From Rana temporaria (lineage: Eukaryota; Chordata; Amphibia; Anura; Ranidae), in the NCBI RefSeq assembly GCF_905171775.1, contig NC_053489.1, forward strand, positions 331,362,089-331,426,088: a stretch of DNA of 64,000 bases, in the 5' to 3' direction. This document shows, piece by piece, positions 12,490 through 24,924 of this stretch (its first letter is position 1; every line of letters starts with the position of its first letter). Made by a program: the position numbers and the translations under genes. The notes under the pieces were generated by a model, which searched no databases, had not been told where the DNA came from, and saw only the letters and a list, made by a program, of their open reading frames with translations.

Positions 12490-14760
12490 CTTTTAACTAT
12501 CTCCCGCCCGCCATATAGTAAAATGAAGGTGGGCTATCAAATGATGTCACCCTAGTGTCACCCCTCTGGTATGTGGCGATCACTGATGACCTGGCTCTTT
12601 AACCATGTGTCCAGTCACAGCTGCTTACATGTAAACACGGAAGTGCCATTTTTTCGTCTCTCTTCGCCTCACACTGACAGAGTGTGAGGCAAGGAGAGAC
12701 GATCAGCAGATTCACCTCACAGAAGAGACTGTACAGGTAATCAGGGCACTGATCATCAGTGCCCTGATTATCAATGTAGCCCCAGCAGTGCCCATCAGTG
12801 ACACCAATCAGTGCACATCAGTGACACCAATCAGTGAACATCAGTGACACCAATCAGTGAACATCAGCGATGCCAGTCAGTTCTGCCTTTTCAGTTTCGA
12901 TCAGTGCCTGCTCATCAGTGCTACCCATTAGTGCCCATTAGTACTGCACATTAGTGCCGCCCATCAGTGCTCATCAGTGCTGCCTATCCATGCTGCCTAT
13001 CGTTGCTCGTAGGTGCTGCCTCTCAGTGCCTATTAGTGCCCCCTATCAGTGCCCACCAGTTCCATCTGTCAGTGCCCACCAGTGTCTCCTATTAACTGCT
13101 TGCCGACCGCCCACCGTCGTTTTACGGCGGCAAGTCGCATCCCCTGCTCAGGCAACTAGGGGCGCACGCTCGTCCCCCGCTCGCCCCCGACTCCCGTGCG
13201 CGTGCCTGGCGGGCGCGATTGCTGCCAGGCACACGCAATTGCTCGTTACAGAGTGGGGAACCGATCCTGTCAGGGGGGGAAATGCTGATCCTCTGTTCAT
13301 ACAATGTATGAACAGAAGATCAGTGATTTCCCCTAGTGAGTCCACCCCCCCCTACAGTTAGAACACGCCCAGGGAACATACTTAACCCCTTCACCGCCCC
13401 CTAGTGTTAACCCCTTCACTGCCAGTGGCATTTTTATAGTAATTCAATGCATTTTTATAGCATTGATCGCTATAAAAATGTCAATGGTCCCAAAAATGTG
13501 TCAAAATCGTGGGGCCCCCGACTCCCGTGCAAGTGAATGGCGGGTGCGATCGCCGCCAGGCACACGCGATTGCTCGTTACAGAGCGGGGGCCGTGAGCTG
13601 TGTGTGTAAACACACAGCTCCCGGTTCTGTCAGGGGGGGAAATGCTGATCCTCTGTTCATACAATGTATGAACAGAAGATCAGTGATTTCCCCTAGTGAG
13701 TCCATCCCCCCTACAGTTAGAACACACCCAGGGAACATACTTAACCCCTTCCCCACCCCCTAGTGTTAACCCCGTCACTGCCAGTGGCATTTTTATAGTA
13801 ATCCAATGCATTTTTATAGCACTGATCGATATTAAAATGTCAATGGTCCCAAAAATTTGTCAAAAGTGTCCGAAGTGTCCGCCATAATGTCGCAGTACTG
13901 AAAAAAAACGTTGATCGCCGCCATTACTAGTAAAAAAAAATATTAATAAAAATGCCATAAAAATACCCCCTATTTTGTAAACACTATAACTTTTGCACAA
14001 ACCAATCAATAAACGCTTATTGCGATTTTTTTTACGAAAAATATGTAGAAGAATACGTATCAGCCTAAACTGAGGAAAACTATTTTTTTTATATATTTTT
14101 GGGGGATATTTATTATAGCAAAAAGTAAAAAATATTCATTTTTTTCAAAATTGTCGCTCTGTTTTTGTTTATAGCGCAAAAACTAAAAACAGCAGAGGTG
14201 ATCAAATACAGTACCACCAAAAGAAAGCTCTATTTGTGGGGGAAAAGGGACACCAATTTTGTTTGAAAAACAAGGCACGACCGCGCAATTTTCAGTTAAA
14301 GCGAGGCAGTGCCGAATCGCAAAAAGTGCTCTGGTCTTTGGGAAGCAATATGGTCCGGGGGTTAAGTGGTTAATGCCACCTATCAGTGCCCATCAGTGTG
14401 GCATATTAGTGCCTCCTCATTAGTGGCACATAATCAGTGCCCTTCAGTGCCACCTCCTCAGTGCCCATAAGTCCCGCTTTATCAGTGCCCATCAGTGAAG
14501 CCTATTAGTGCCCATCAGTGCACATCAGTAAAGAAAAATTACGTATTTACAAAATTTACAGACAGAAACTTTTTTTTAGCAAAAAATAAAAAACCCAGCA
14601 GGGATTAATTACCACCAAAAGAAAGCTATATTTGTGGGAAGAAAATTATAAAAATGTCATTTTGGTAAAGCATTGCTTTTAAAGTTTTTTTGGCAATACT
14701 ACTAGCTCATTATGACTTTGTCTTGCAGGATTTTTTTTTAACTAGGGTTTACAACCACTT
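12490..14760. repeat. Degenerate family 3 repeat with CAGTGCCCATCAGTG minisatellite and a nested copy
   Basis: Begins TTAACTATCTCCCGCCCGCC. It carries irregular 10-22 bp units of CAGTGCCCATCAGTG type at about 12740-13090 and again at 14375-14530, so the array is split by the 13096-14369 insertion. It then continues with CACCAAAAGAAAGCTATATT and ends near a family 2 type TTTACAACCACTTTAA. Confidence 0.65.
13096..14369. mobile_element. TTAA element, family 3, nested in a related repeat
   Basis: Flanked by TTAA at 13092-13095 and 14370-14373. Starts CTGCTTGCCGACCGCCC and ends GGGGGTTAAGTGG. It contains two diverged direct copies of an about 350-bp segment (13200-13460 and 13540-13830, sharing ATGCTGATCCTCTGTTCATA) and a tail with CACCAAAAGAAAGCTCTATT. 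Confidence 0.75.
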
Positions 14761-14765
14761 TAAAA

Positions 14766-15555
14766 AAAAAATATTGTTGCTTGAAAACAAAAAGTATAAC
14801 TGTTAAAATTGGTCCTGTTTAAAATTATGACTGCTACAAAGGATTGGAAAGTTAATAACAAATTAAATACCGGTAACTGCTTTTTTTAATTGCTGCACTA
14901 AAAAAAAAAAAAAAAAATAAGAAAGAAAGAAAAAGAATAATGATGGAAAATAGGAATAATGATGGGAACAAACAAAAACAAATAATCAGGAAACAAATAG
15001 TTAAGTAGAGAAGAGGAATAAGGAGTTACTTAGGTCTGATTATGGTAAATCTAGGGTTAGAAAGGGTTTTATATAAACACATTTTATTTAAAAAAAATTA
15101 CTTGTTAGGTTGCTTTAACTGACAATATATGCATATAAAAGCATATTCCTTTGCAGATGAATGTAGATAAATCTCCCGATGAATAAAACAGAGTTCCTTT
15201 CTATTTCTATATCTTACAGCTAAACATTGTTTATAAATACTATGACGCATATTTCATCATGGACGACAACATCTTTACAGCTGCTGTATTTATGTAGCAA
15301 CTCCCACTAGGAGTTTCTGACAACTGGTAAGTGGAGGAGTAGCAGCTGGGCAGAAGGACAGGGCGTACTATACACACCCAGGGTCCACAACCGACTTTTT
15401 CAAACTCACCCGAGTTCAATGGGGCGGCAAAGTAATCATGTGCATTGCGCGCATCTATGCCACTGTAGTGTGGCATTATAAGGTTAAAACAGGTGGTAAG
15501 GAGGCAATATAACAGGTCTTCACTCCCTGTCAAACGCCATCATAAAAGCACTGTT
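14766..15555. other. AT-rich intron DNA without assignable features
   Basis: Contains poly-A and AAGAAAGA runs (about 14898-14936). No gene or repeat family is recognised. Confidence 0.5.
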
Positions 15556-15771
15556 ATGCTTCATACACACGGCCGGACTTTCTTAGAAAAAAAGTCTGAC
15601 GGACATTTTTTCTTAGAAAATCCAGCCATGTGTAGCCTTCATCTGACTTTTTTTGTCGGAAGTCCGACGGACCTTAGATAGAGAATCTGTTCTCTATCTT
15701 TCCGTTGGACCTTTGATGGACTCACGGCGGACTTTTGCATGGTCAAAAATCTGACCGTGTGTACAATGCAT
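15556..15771. mobile_element. Small palindromic MITE (CATACACACGG ends)
   Basis: TATGCTTCATACACACGG at the left mirrors CCGTGTGTACAATGCATA at the right, with internal inverted copies of GTCCGACGGA-type sequence. The ends resemble the CTTGTACTCACGACCGG end of the Harbinger element, so it may be a Harbinger derivative. Confidence 0.65.
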
Positions 15772-16977
15772 AACTGCAAGAAGTAGGTCTGAGATCAGTA
15801 CAGCAGGGATTTCTGCCGATCCTGACCTGGAGCGAAGAACAGGTGCATAGCTTGTGGGGTTTTCAGTGAGTAGGTGCTAACATAGGATGAACTTATCTGG
15901 GTAGCAGAGTGTTGGGAGAGAATCAGGACATCTCCTAGGTAACGCTCTCCAGCCAGAATGAAACCTTGTCACTGTACTGATCAGATCTTCAGGTCCTCTT
16001 CTTTCAGTTCTTGTAGCTCCCCACACAAACATCTGTCAGCATGCTTCTCTGAGCTTGTCAGATTCCTGAGGAAGCTGAATGATTCAGGGAGGCTTGCATT
16101 CAGTAGAGGCATCAAGGGCCGAATAGGGAAAGCCAAAGGGCCGGATGTGGCCCTGGGGTGGAAATTTGTCCAGGTCTGGTATACACAGTGTAAATTCTCC
16201 ATTTTAAAGCTTCACTAGCCATCAAGGTTGATAAAAACAAAGTTACAGTCAGAGATTGGCTTGCTAAAAGGTTTTTACTGGGGATTATTTATGTTTTTTA
16301 AGTAATCTACACTATGAATTTCCTCATCCATAAGGAAGTCACCTATGAATTCAAAAATTGTGGATTCATTCTGGGTCAAGGGGGGTATGTGGTAAATTTA
16401 GAGCTATTCTAGCCCTCTATCCGTCCTTAGTTGCAAGGGAGTGGGATAATGTAGGACACATTACGCATTACTTTAGCAAGGAAAAGCGATACTGGAAGGT
16501 GGGTAAAACGTTGCACACCCCAAATTGTTGTAGAAAGGAAAAAGGGAAAGTTACCCCGGGGGCTTGCATTGTATTGCAGCAAAAAGTAAATAATGTTTAA
16601 TTGGTACAAAAGTTTTATTTTTGTTTTATATGTCTCACAGGAAACATATCTATTCTATTTAAACCAAAGAATAGTCAAGTAGTCACAATAAAAGCATGTA
16701 CGTATGAATTGACAGCATATTAATTAAACCGTAAGGGCAGACCAACAAGAACATGGCATAATCTTATAAAGATGATAAACATGATGAACATGATAAAACC
16801 CTGACGCGTTTCAACCTTGTAGAGGGCGGTCATCTTCAGGGGTGAAATGGAAATACATTGTATAGGTGAGGTTGTTCAAAAACAAAGATACTCTCAGCAA
16901 AGAAACATCTACCATATTGGCAGTGTTGTAAATAATGAGTATATTTACCCTTTAACGGCTAGGGGAAAGAAAAATAC
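15772..16977. other. Mostly unassigned intron DNA with a CGCGTTTC-type repeat motif
   Basis: The stretch 16797-16845 (GACGCGTTTCAACC followed by GGTCATCTTCAGGGG) looks like a dispersed frog repeat. Comparable motifs occur near 49390 and 55890. Nothing else is supported. Confidence 0.4.
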
Positions 16978-17058
16978 GGCTTTCCCATGTGTTGTGTCTG
17001 TGAACCAACCAACTACAGGGTCCCTGGTTGGCTCACAGACACAGCACATGGGAAAGCC
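16978..17058. repeat. 81-nt near-perfect hairpin
   Basis: Arms 16978-17011 and 17025-17058 pair over 34 positions with one A-C mismatch and one G-U wobble (read as RNA from the + strand), around a 13-nt loop. Size and shape resemble a microRNA precursor, though a tiny MITE is equally possible. Confidence 0.85.
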
Positions 17059-17404
17059 TCCCATTGTTGCATCATCATATGACACCTGAAACATAGGTTT
17101 AAGGGTGCAAGATATGTTTGCTTTAGAGCAAGACCTACTCATGTGTGACAGGATGAAGTGGAAAACTGTCCACTCACAACACTTATTTCTGTTATGTTTT
17201 TTTTTTCCATAGTTTCCATGTTTTCTGGAAATCCAGGTTTTGTTATGTATGCAGTTTACAAAATCATGCTCAGTAAATTTATTTTCTTGACAAATACAAT
17301 ATTTGGGTCAGTGCAACTCAAAATACTGAATAAACAGACAGCAAGGCAACTAAAAAAGATAATAGTCATCAATCATTGGCAGTCTTCATATTTCTATCAT
17401 TCTA

Positions 17405-17775
17405 GGTTTCCTTTAATATCCCCCCCCCTTTTTACTTACCTGAGCCCTCATGTGATCCAGTGCTGTGTCCAACTGTAGCTCTTCTCTCTCATTTCCCAGT
17501 CTCACAGGCTTTGCTAAGATAGCAGGGACCAGTGTCTGCTGTCATTTAAAGCCAGTGACAAGGAAAGGGGAGGGGGGGGGGGGTTGTCTCGCTGCCTGTT
17601 TCTATAGGCTCACTATGGGGCACTTACCTGGGAAGAGGAGCCAGGAACACCATCGTGGGACCTGAGAAAAGGTGGTTCAGGGCCCCTCTGTGCAGTTCCA
17701 TAGAGCAGGCAAATATAAACCTTTGTTGCTTGTTTTTTAAACAAACATTTACAATAACTGTAACTCTAAAATATC
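17405..17775. repeat. Degenerate family 2 TTAA element
   Basis: Contains TTTACTTACCTGAGCCC, the ATCCAGTGCTGTG block and GGTTCAGGGCCCCTCTGTGC, as in the complete copies at 56535-57884 and 10441-10923. A 12-base G run lies at about 17572-17583. Confidence 0.6.
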
Positions 17776-18667
17776 ATAAACTCATGCTTTTATTTTTATT
17801 TATTTTTTACTTTTGAGTTTTGTGGCAGGCACTTCTGCAAAGAAAAAAAAAAGCTTTGTTTTAAATTTAGGATCCAAATCAAAGGAATTAATGCAATTCC
17901 CTGAGATTCGTCATTTACTCCCATGCTCTGACTGGTTAATTTATAGAAAAAGAAAAAAAAATTAAACCTGTATTCTAAATATTCATAAGCACCTTGTGTG
18001 TTAAAAAGAAACCTTTTCCTAATGACCCATCCATAACACTTTGTATCAGTAACATGCATGGACACACATCACAGACATTGACGCACCACGGCTTCATTCA
18101 TTTTGAATGACATCCAAACACACATGCATACCTGATGTATCAGAGGAGTCAGATACAGCTGCCTGATGTTTCGTGTCCTCTGGTTTGGGCTACAGATTAA
18201 CTGTTACCTCATACCAAGTAAAGGAGGTCAAATGTTGACTGTTTTATTTGGCAATACCATCACTTCTCATTTTAAAATAAAATACATGGAGAGAACGATG
18301 GAGGCTGAAATTATACTTGTTTTAAATAACAGGGCATTCCTTAACTCTTGTCAAGTGACTGTATCTTGGCACAAGTTCTCTGCTGACTTGGGATTCGGGA
18401 ATCCTTTCTAGCTGAACATGATGCAGGTGGCCTGAAAACAATTGTGCTAACTGCTAAGTTAAAATATTTAAAATGTTCAGTCTCAACTTCAAGATAGCGA
18501 CTTTCTTCAGTTCTGTTTATCATGTTGAGCTTTCTTCATATGGTTATGTTATTATAAGGTTTATAGCGAAGAACAAGTTAGCATAGCAACTAGCATAGCA
18601 TATAACCAACTTTTTTGTTACAGTATATGTGAATATCTGTTCACACTGTTATATTTTCAGTCTCACA
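17776..18667. other. Unassigned intron DNA
   Basis: AT-rich, no recognised repeat ends or coding sequence. Confidence 0.45.
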
Positions 18668-19231
18668 CAGGGGCCAAGTCCTGGGGAAAAAAGTGTGGGA
18701 ACTCCCACCCAAGATCCACTCCCCCACCAACAAAAAAAACAAATGATACGCTCATATGCATGTTTTTTTAAGCTAATGCTTTCTAAATCCCGCAATAACT
18801 CGCGGCAGGCCTCCGGAATGTCTCCTGGGAACAATGACAAAAGCTCCCAGGAGACATTGCGGCATCGAGGAAGTGACGGAATACCCGCACACTACCCGAT
18901 GAATCCAAATACAGGAAACGGCCAGTAACATAAAGGATTACTAAGGTTCGCCTGCCCCTGACAGTGACTCGAGCTGGGCATCGAGGAAGTGACGGAATAT
19001 CTGCACACTACCCGATGAATCCATATACAGGAAGCGGCCAGTAACAAAGGATTACCAAGGTTCGCCTGCCCCTGACAGTGACTCGAGCTGGGCATCACCG
19101 CTTAGTGAAGGATTGGATCGGGCGGCTCGGCTGCTCTCGGCTGCTCTAGTCCTGCAAAGGGAACTGCGTTCCTGCTGTGAAAAAAGTGCAGGAACTCCGT
19201 TCCCACACGTTCCCGCAGGACTAGAGCCCTG
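18668..19231. mobile_element. Non-autonomous hAT element
   Basis: Ends CAGGGGCCAAGTCCT and, inverted, CAGGGCTCTAGTCCTG, with exact 8-bp duplications GTCTCACA at 18660-18667 and 19232-19239. 564 bp, no transposase. Confidence 0.92.
18862..19096. repeat. Tandem duplication (~118 bp x 2) inside the hAT element
   Basis: The unit starting GCATCGAGGAAGTGACGGAA occurs at 18862 and 18978, each ending GACAGTGACTCGAGCTGG. The copies differ by only a few bases, so the duplication is young. Confidence 0.9.
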
Positions 19232-19239
19232 GTCTCACA

Positions 19240-19762
19240 GAGATATTCTCTACTCTTCTGCAATTAATTTTTTCAGTTCATATGGTTATTTTACAAAGAA
19301 TGTTAAATCTATTTATATGTGTAGCATTATAAGCTATATTATTTCTTTTATGTTCTTTAACAGACTGTAGCACAATGAATACATGGCAAATTACATCATA
19401 AAGCCAAAGATGTCTTACATTTACCAGAATATTTTTTTTTATGATTGCAAGTCTCATACTGCATTGTGTCCATAAACATGTGTCTGTCATTTATATTTTA
19501 TGTAATATAATAGTATAGCTTTAACACTTCACATTCATGTTCTAGCAAGATAGGCAGGAGAGTAAATTACCAGGGGTAACTTTGTGAAAACATTTTACAG
19601 TACTATATCTGACTAATGTAGTGTGCCAATACACACTCACAACTAGCTAAGTATTATGTATAGAAAACTCGGCTCTGTCCCTTCTTCTTTGCAGCCGTCA
19701 TTACCGCTCTGCTTGGTGTAATCTTTGGTGCTTGGCTGTCAGCTTGACAATATTCTTCATAT
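19240..19762. other. Unassigned AT-rich intron DNA
   Basis: No recognised repeat ends or coding sequence. Confidence 0.45.
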
Positions 19763-19766
19763 TTAA

Positions 19767-19856
19767 CTACCTCAATACCGGGCCTATTCTGGCACTTCTC
19801 TCCTTCATGTAAAAATCATATTTTTTTTGCTAGAAAATTACTCAGAACCCCCAAAC

Positions 19857-19917
<61 letters not shown>

Positions 19918-20826
19918 TAACAGACACCCTAGGAAATAAGGTGGCGGTAATTGCAACTTTTTATCTCGCACAGTATTTGCGCAATAATTTTTCAAATGCC
20001 TTTTTTTGTAAAAAAATGTTTCTGAATTAAAAAATAACAAAACAGTAAAGTTAGCCCAATGTTGTTGTATAATGTGAAAGATGATGTTACGCCAAGTAAA
20101 TAGATACCCAACTTGTCACACTTTAAAATTGCGCACACTCATGAAATGGTGCCAAACTTCGGTACTTAAAAATCTCCATAGGCGACACTTTAATTTTTTT
20201 ACAGGTTACCAGTTTAGAGTTACAGATGGGGTCTAGTGCTAGAATTGTTGCACACGCTCTAACACATGCAGCGATACCTCACATGTGTGGTTTGAATGTA
20301 AACATCCCTTGTAATAGGAATCATTGTGACAGGTCCTCTTTATGGAGAGATGCGGGGTCAATAAGACCCCGCATCTCTCCTCCAGGCTGGAAAGCATGAG
20401 ATTGGGAAAAAAAACTCACGATCTCATGCTGACAGCCACGATTGCGGCTTTGTTTACTTCCGGGTACCCAGGCGTGACGTCATAACGTCACGCCCGGGCC
20501 TCCGACGGTCATAGAGATGACCGGTGACCAACTGGTCACCGGTCATCTCTATGGTCCCCATCCAACGCCGGCTGATTCACTCTCCGGGGGCCCCGATGGC
20601 ACGGGAGAGCCTGGAGAAGCACCAGATTGTGGGCGGGAGGAGAGTCCACTCCAAACGCCTATAAGAACAATCAAGTGGCAGAACTGCGGCTATGATCATT
20701 CTGATGTTGTGCAGAATCGCCAGCTGAAAAAAAGGATATCTGAATGATACCTGTAGCTGCAGGCATCATTTAAATATCCCCCCTCAATACCAGGACATCA
20801 TATGACGGTGTGAGGTATTGAAGCAG
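19767..20826. mobile_element. TTAA element, family 3, with (TA)n and a perfect internal palindrome
   Basis: Flanked by TTAA at 19763-19766 and 20827-20830. Starts CTACCTCAATACCGGGCC and ends GAGGTATTGAAGCAG. Contains (TA)n at about 19860-19912, the palindrome GGCGTGACGTCATAACGTCACGCC region, and arms CATAGAGATGACCGGTGACC about 20510-20553 with a 2-bp centre. Confidence 0.8.
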
Positions 20827-20830
20827 TTAA

Positions 20831-21283
20831 AATGATATTAAAGGATGTTTGAAAGAAAAAAAAAAAAAAAGTTATACTTACCTGCTCTGTGTAATGGTTT
20901 TGCACAGAGCAGTCTCAATCCTCTTTTTTCCGGGTCCCCCGCCAGCGATCCCTGCCCCTCCCTCCTGTTGAGTGCCCCCAGAGCTAGCAGCTTGCTATAT
21001 GGGGCACCCAAGCAAGCTCTCTCCCGAGCCAAGGCTCTGTGTGTCCATTCACACACAGACCAGCAGCTCAGCCCCGCACCCTCTCTGTACTCCTTGGCTC
21101 ACTGGTTGTGATTGACAGCAGTGGGAGCCAATCTCTCAGCCCCTGGGGAGGCTCTTGTGCACATCGCTGGATCAAGATGAGGCTCAGCTTAGTATTGGGG
21201 GGGGGGCTGCTGAACACAGAAGATTTTTTTACCTTTATGCATAGAAATGCATGAAGGTAAAAAATCTTCAGCCTTTACAACCC
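20831..21283. mobile_element. TTAA element, family 2, abutting the preceding family 3 element
   Basis: Flanked by TTAA at 20827-20830, shared with its neighbour, and at 21284-21287. Starts AATGATATTAAAGG and ends CTTTACAACCC. The core with TACTTACCTGCTCTGTG and GTGCACATCGCTGG matches other family 2 copies. Confidence 0.75.
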
Positions 21284-21287
21284 TTAA

Positions 21288-22192
21288 CCCTATTTTACAA
21301 TTACTGACCTCTTTGAGCTTTTTGAAAATGTTATATATTTTACTGTACCTATGTAAAAAAAATTGTCAATAATTTTAGGAAAATATTAGTCTTACTATAA
21401 AGGGGACACATTTCAGAATAAACTGTGAACATTTGCAAAAAAAAAACGGAGAAGTTATTAGCTGTCAGAAAGAAAAAGTACTTTAGTAGTGAAAAATATA
21501 ATGGCTCTGTTTACTTATGTTCATTATGATTGAAGGGGCTGCCAACACACCCCAGAGTGTCCAAAATCAGACATGACGCACTACTTGTGTTGCCATGCAT
21601 CAGAGCATGCTACAACGCAGGTGCACTGAAGAAAGTGCCATTCAAAACAAATGGCATCACATTGCACCAACGCTCTTAACATGTGTTACTGTACAATTAT
21701 GTAATAAGTGCATTACTTCAAAGCAAACGTGTGATTTGTTGATAAAACACACTGGTTAAACCAACTCTATTTAGAATATTGTACTTTTTACTTAGGAGTT
21801 CTATGAGCTATGCATCTTTTTGTTTGTTTTGTTTTTTTATAGAGAAAAGGTATAACTTTTGAAATATGTTTAACTTGATAATATTCACATCACTTAAAGC
21901 ATGGTTTTGGTCTAATGCACAATATAGTAATCTCTTCTTGTCTCTTTTACATAGCAAATGCAGTAGCTGTTGCTGGATGAATTAATACACTGCATTAATG
22001 CTACTAAAGAACACATTTAGTCATTAGTCATCAGTTTAGTCATCTCAATAAAGTTTCTGGCTGACTTTTGTGTTTAAAATAACTATAAAGGCATTAGCTT
22101 GTAATAAATAAGTTAATTGTAGTGCAAATGCCACCCTGCTTTAAGATATTTAACCATTATATGTGCAAGCAGCCTCTCAGTGCAGACAGTTA
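21288..22192. other. Unassigned intron DNA
   Basis: AT-rich, no recognised repeat ends or coding sequence. Confidence 0.45.
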
Positions 22193-22885
22193 AACCTAGG
22201 CTTTACCTCAGCGAGACCCTAAGCTTCAACTCAGCGAGACCCTAAGCTTCAACTCAGCGAGACCCTAAGCTTCAACTCAGCGAGACCCTAAGCTTAACCG
22301 TAGCGAGACCCTAAGCTTCAACTCAGCGAGACCCTAAGCTTCAACTCAGTGAGACCCTAAGCTTCACCTCAACGAGACCCTAAGCTTAACCTCAACAAGA
22401 CCCTAGGCTTCAACCCAGCTATCTTCACCTCAGCGAGACCCTAAGCTTAACCTTAACAAGACCCTAGGCTTCACCCCAGCAATCTTCACCTCAGCGAGAC
22501 CCTAAGCTTAACCTCAACACGACCCTAGGCTTCACCTCAACTAGACCCTGAAGCTTCACCTCAGCAAGACCCTAGGCTTCACCTCAGCGAAACCCTAGGC
22601 TTCACCTCAGCGAGACCCTAGGCTTCACCTCAGCGAGACCCTAAGCTTTGCCTCAGCAAGACCCTAGGCTTCACCTCAGCAAGAGCCTAAGATTAACCTC
22701 AATAAGACCCTAGGCTTCATCTCAGCGATATTCTAAGCTTCACCTCAGCAAAACCCTAAGCTTAACCCCAACAAGACCCTAGGCTTCACCTCAACGAGAC
22801 CCTAAGCTTCACCTCAGTGAGACACTAGGCTTCACTTCAGCGAGACCCCAGGCTTCACCTCAGTGAGACACTAGGATTCACCTCA
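22193..22885. repeat. 23-bp minisatellite (CAGCGAGACCCTAAGCTTCAACT type)
   Basis: About 29 units, many exactly GCTTCAACTCAGCGAGACCC plus TAA in the first part and more diverged (CTAGGCTTCACCTCAGC) in the second. The gradient from uniform to diverged suggests recent expansion at the left end. Confidence 0.93.
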
Positions 22886-23219
22886 GGAAGGGAGCATATA
22901 TTGGCACCCGCACTTGGCTGATACTTTTCTCTCTTTTTCTTTCTCTAGCTCTTAGGAATCTGCTTTTGGACATTAAATAATAGTCTCAAAAAACATATTT
23001 TTTTGCTGGATTAAGAGATAATTAATGTCCATACAGCAGAAAACAACAAAACTGAATGAGCATACAGTTGTCCTTATAAGTTTACATACCCTAGCAGAAT
23101 TTATGATTTATTGGCCATGTTTCAGGGAATATGAATGATAACACAAAAACTTTTCTTTCACTCATGGTTAGTGTTTGGCTGAAGCCATTTATTATCAATA
23201 AACTGTGTTTACTCTTTTT

Positions 23220-23484
23220 GACCACTTGCCCACCGCAGTACGAGAATATATGTCCTCCACTTTGTGCGGTGATATCTGAAGGATGCCTGCATCTACAGGC
23301 ATCATTCAGATATCACCGTCTTCAGCCAGCGATTCTGTGCACAATAAGAATGATTAAAGCGGCAGTTCCACCGCTTGATCGTTCTTATATAGTTATCGTT
23401 CTTATAGGCAGCGGGAGGGCACGTCCCCCCTCCCGCCGCCATCCGATGCTTCTCCGGGCTCTCCCGTGCCATCGGGGCCCAATT
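23220..23484. repeat. Family 3 TTAA fragment inside the Tc1-like element
   Basis: GACCACTTGCCCACCGCAG through CCCGTGCCATCGGGGCCC shares blocks with the element at 19767-20826, including CTCCCGTGCCATCGGGGCCC-type sequence. It sits between the left terminal repeat and the transposase, where other Tc1-like elements have a continuing repeat, so it accompanied a small deletion or conversion. Confidence 0.6.
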
Positions 23485-23485
23485 C

Positions 23486-24435
23486 TTAATACCGTGTATT
23501 GCCCCCTTTAACATCAATGACAGCTTGAAGTCTTTTGTGGTATTTGTGGATGAGGCTCTTTATCTTCTCAGATGGTAAAGCTGCCCATTCCTCCTGGCAA
23601 AAAGCCTCCAGTTCCTGTAAATCCTTGGGCTGTCCTGCATGAACTGCACGTTTGAGATCTCCCCAGAGTGGCTCAATGATATTGAGGTCAGGAGACTGAG
23701 ATGGCCACTCCAGAGCCTTCACTTTATTCTGCTTTAGGCCTTGTGTTTTGGATCATTGTCATGTTGTAATGTCCAAGTACGTCCCATGTGCAGCTTCCTG
23801 GCTGATAAATGCAAATGTTCCTCCAGTATTTTTTGATAACATACTGCATTCATCTTGCCATCAATTTTGACCAAATTTCCTGTGTCTTTGTAGCTCACAC
23901 ATCCCCAAAATATCAGCAATCCACCTCAGTGTTTTACAGTAGGAATGGTGTACTTTTCATCATAGGCCTTGTTAACTCTAGCAAATGTAGCATTTGTGAC
24001 TTTGTGTCAGAAGGTTTGAGGCTTGTCTCTGTGATGTTTGGCATATTGTAAGTTGGATACTTTGTGGCATTTGCGTAGTAATGGCTTTCTTCTGCAGACC
24101 ATCTTTCTTCAAGTGCCTCCTTATTGTGCATCTTGAAACAGCCACACCACATGTTTTCAGAGAGTCCTGTATTTCATCTGAAGTTATTTGTGGGTTTTTC
24201 TTTGCATTCCAAACAATTTTCCTGGCCGTTGTGGCTGACATTTTAGTTGGTCTACCTGACCATGGTTTGGTTTCAACAGAATGCCTTATTTTCCCACTTC
24301 TTGATTAGAGTTTGAACACTGCTCATTGGCATTCTCAATTACATGGATATCTTTTTATATCCCTTTCCTGTTTTATACAGTTCAATTACCTTTTCCCGCA
24401 GATCCTTTGACAATTAATTTGCTTTCCCCATGACT
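23486..24435 (-). pseudogene. Tc1-like transposase, broken
   Basis: The order from N to C is clear but in several frames. An early stop appears at the sixth codon after the presumed ATG (near 24432). Then come HTH-like SATTARKIVWNAKKNPQIT (24241-23978), ML-I-FWGCVS and LQHDNDPKHKA (23919-23734), and WPSQSPDLNIIEPLWGDLKR (23722-23486). DDE motif neighbourhoods are recognisable, but the gene is dead. Confidence 0.92.
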
Positions 24436-24924
24436 CAGAATCCAGAAACGTCAGTGCAGCACTGGATGAAAGATGCAAGGGTCTATCAAGAGTCCAGAAA
24501 CTCATTGACCTTTTATGCACACACACTAATTACAAGCAAACAGATCACAGGTGAGAATGGTTACCTTTAATAGCCATTCAAACCCCTTTGTGTCAACTTG
24601 TGTGCATATTATAAGGCCAAAATCACCAGGGTATGTAAACTTTTGATCAGGGTCATTTGGTTAATTTCTGTTGTCATTATGATTTAAAAAGAGTAAACAC
24701 AGTTGATTGATAATAAATGGCTTCAGCTAAACACCAACCATGAGTGAAAGTAAAGTTTTTGTGTTATCATTTATATTTTTAGAAAAATGGCCTAGAAATC
24801 ATAAATTATGCCAGGGTATGTAAACTTACGAGCACAACTGTACATAGGAAGCAAAACAATCAAGCAAGTTTAAAAAAATCACCCCGTCCACTTTGAAACT
24901 ATCTGCATATATTTCTCAATCTCA

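Larger units (their letters stand above)
23065..24840 (-). mobile_element. Third Tc1-like transposon, with long terminal repeats
   Basis: Starts CAGTTGTCCTTATAAGTTTA and ends AAACTTACGAGCACAACTG, flanked by TA. The left repeat continues with AACTTTTCTTTCACTCATGG and the right has its complement, so the terminal repeats exceed 150 bp (IR/DR type). A foreign family 3 fragment replaces part of the left side. Confidence 0.92.

Noticed and set aside
12954..13361. 135-codon plus frame with repeated SAHQC-like peptides
   Set aside because: It arises from the CAGTGCCCATCAGTG minisatellite and a family 3 element, not from a gene.
22193..22885. CRISPR-like regular repeats
   Set aside because: Units are head-to-tail without unique spacers, and the DNA is vertebrate; it is a minisatellite.
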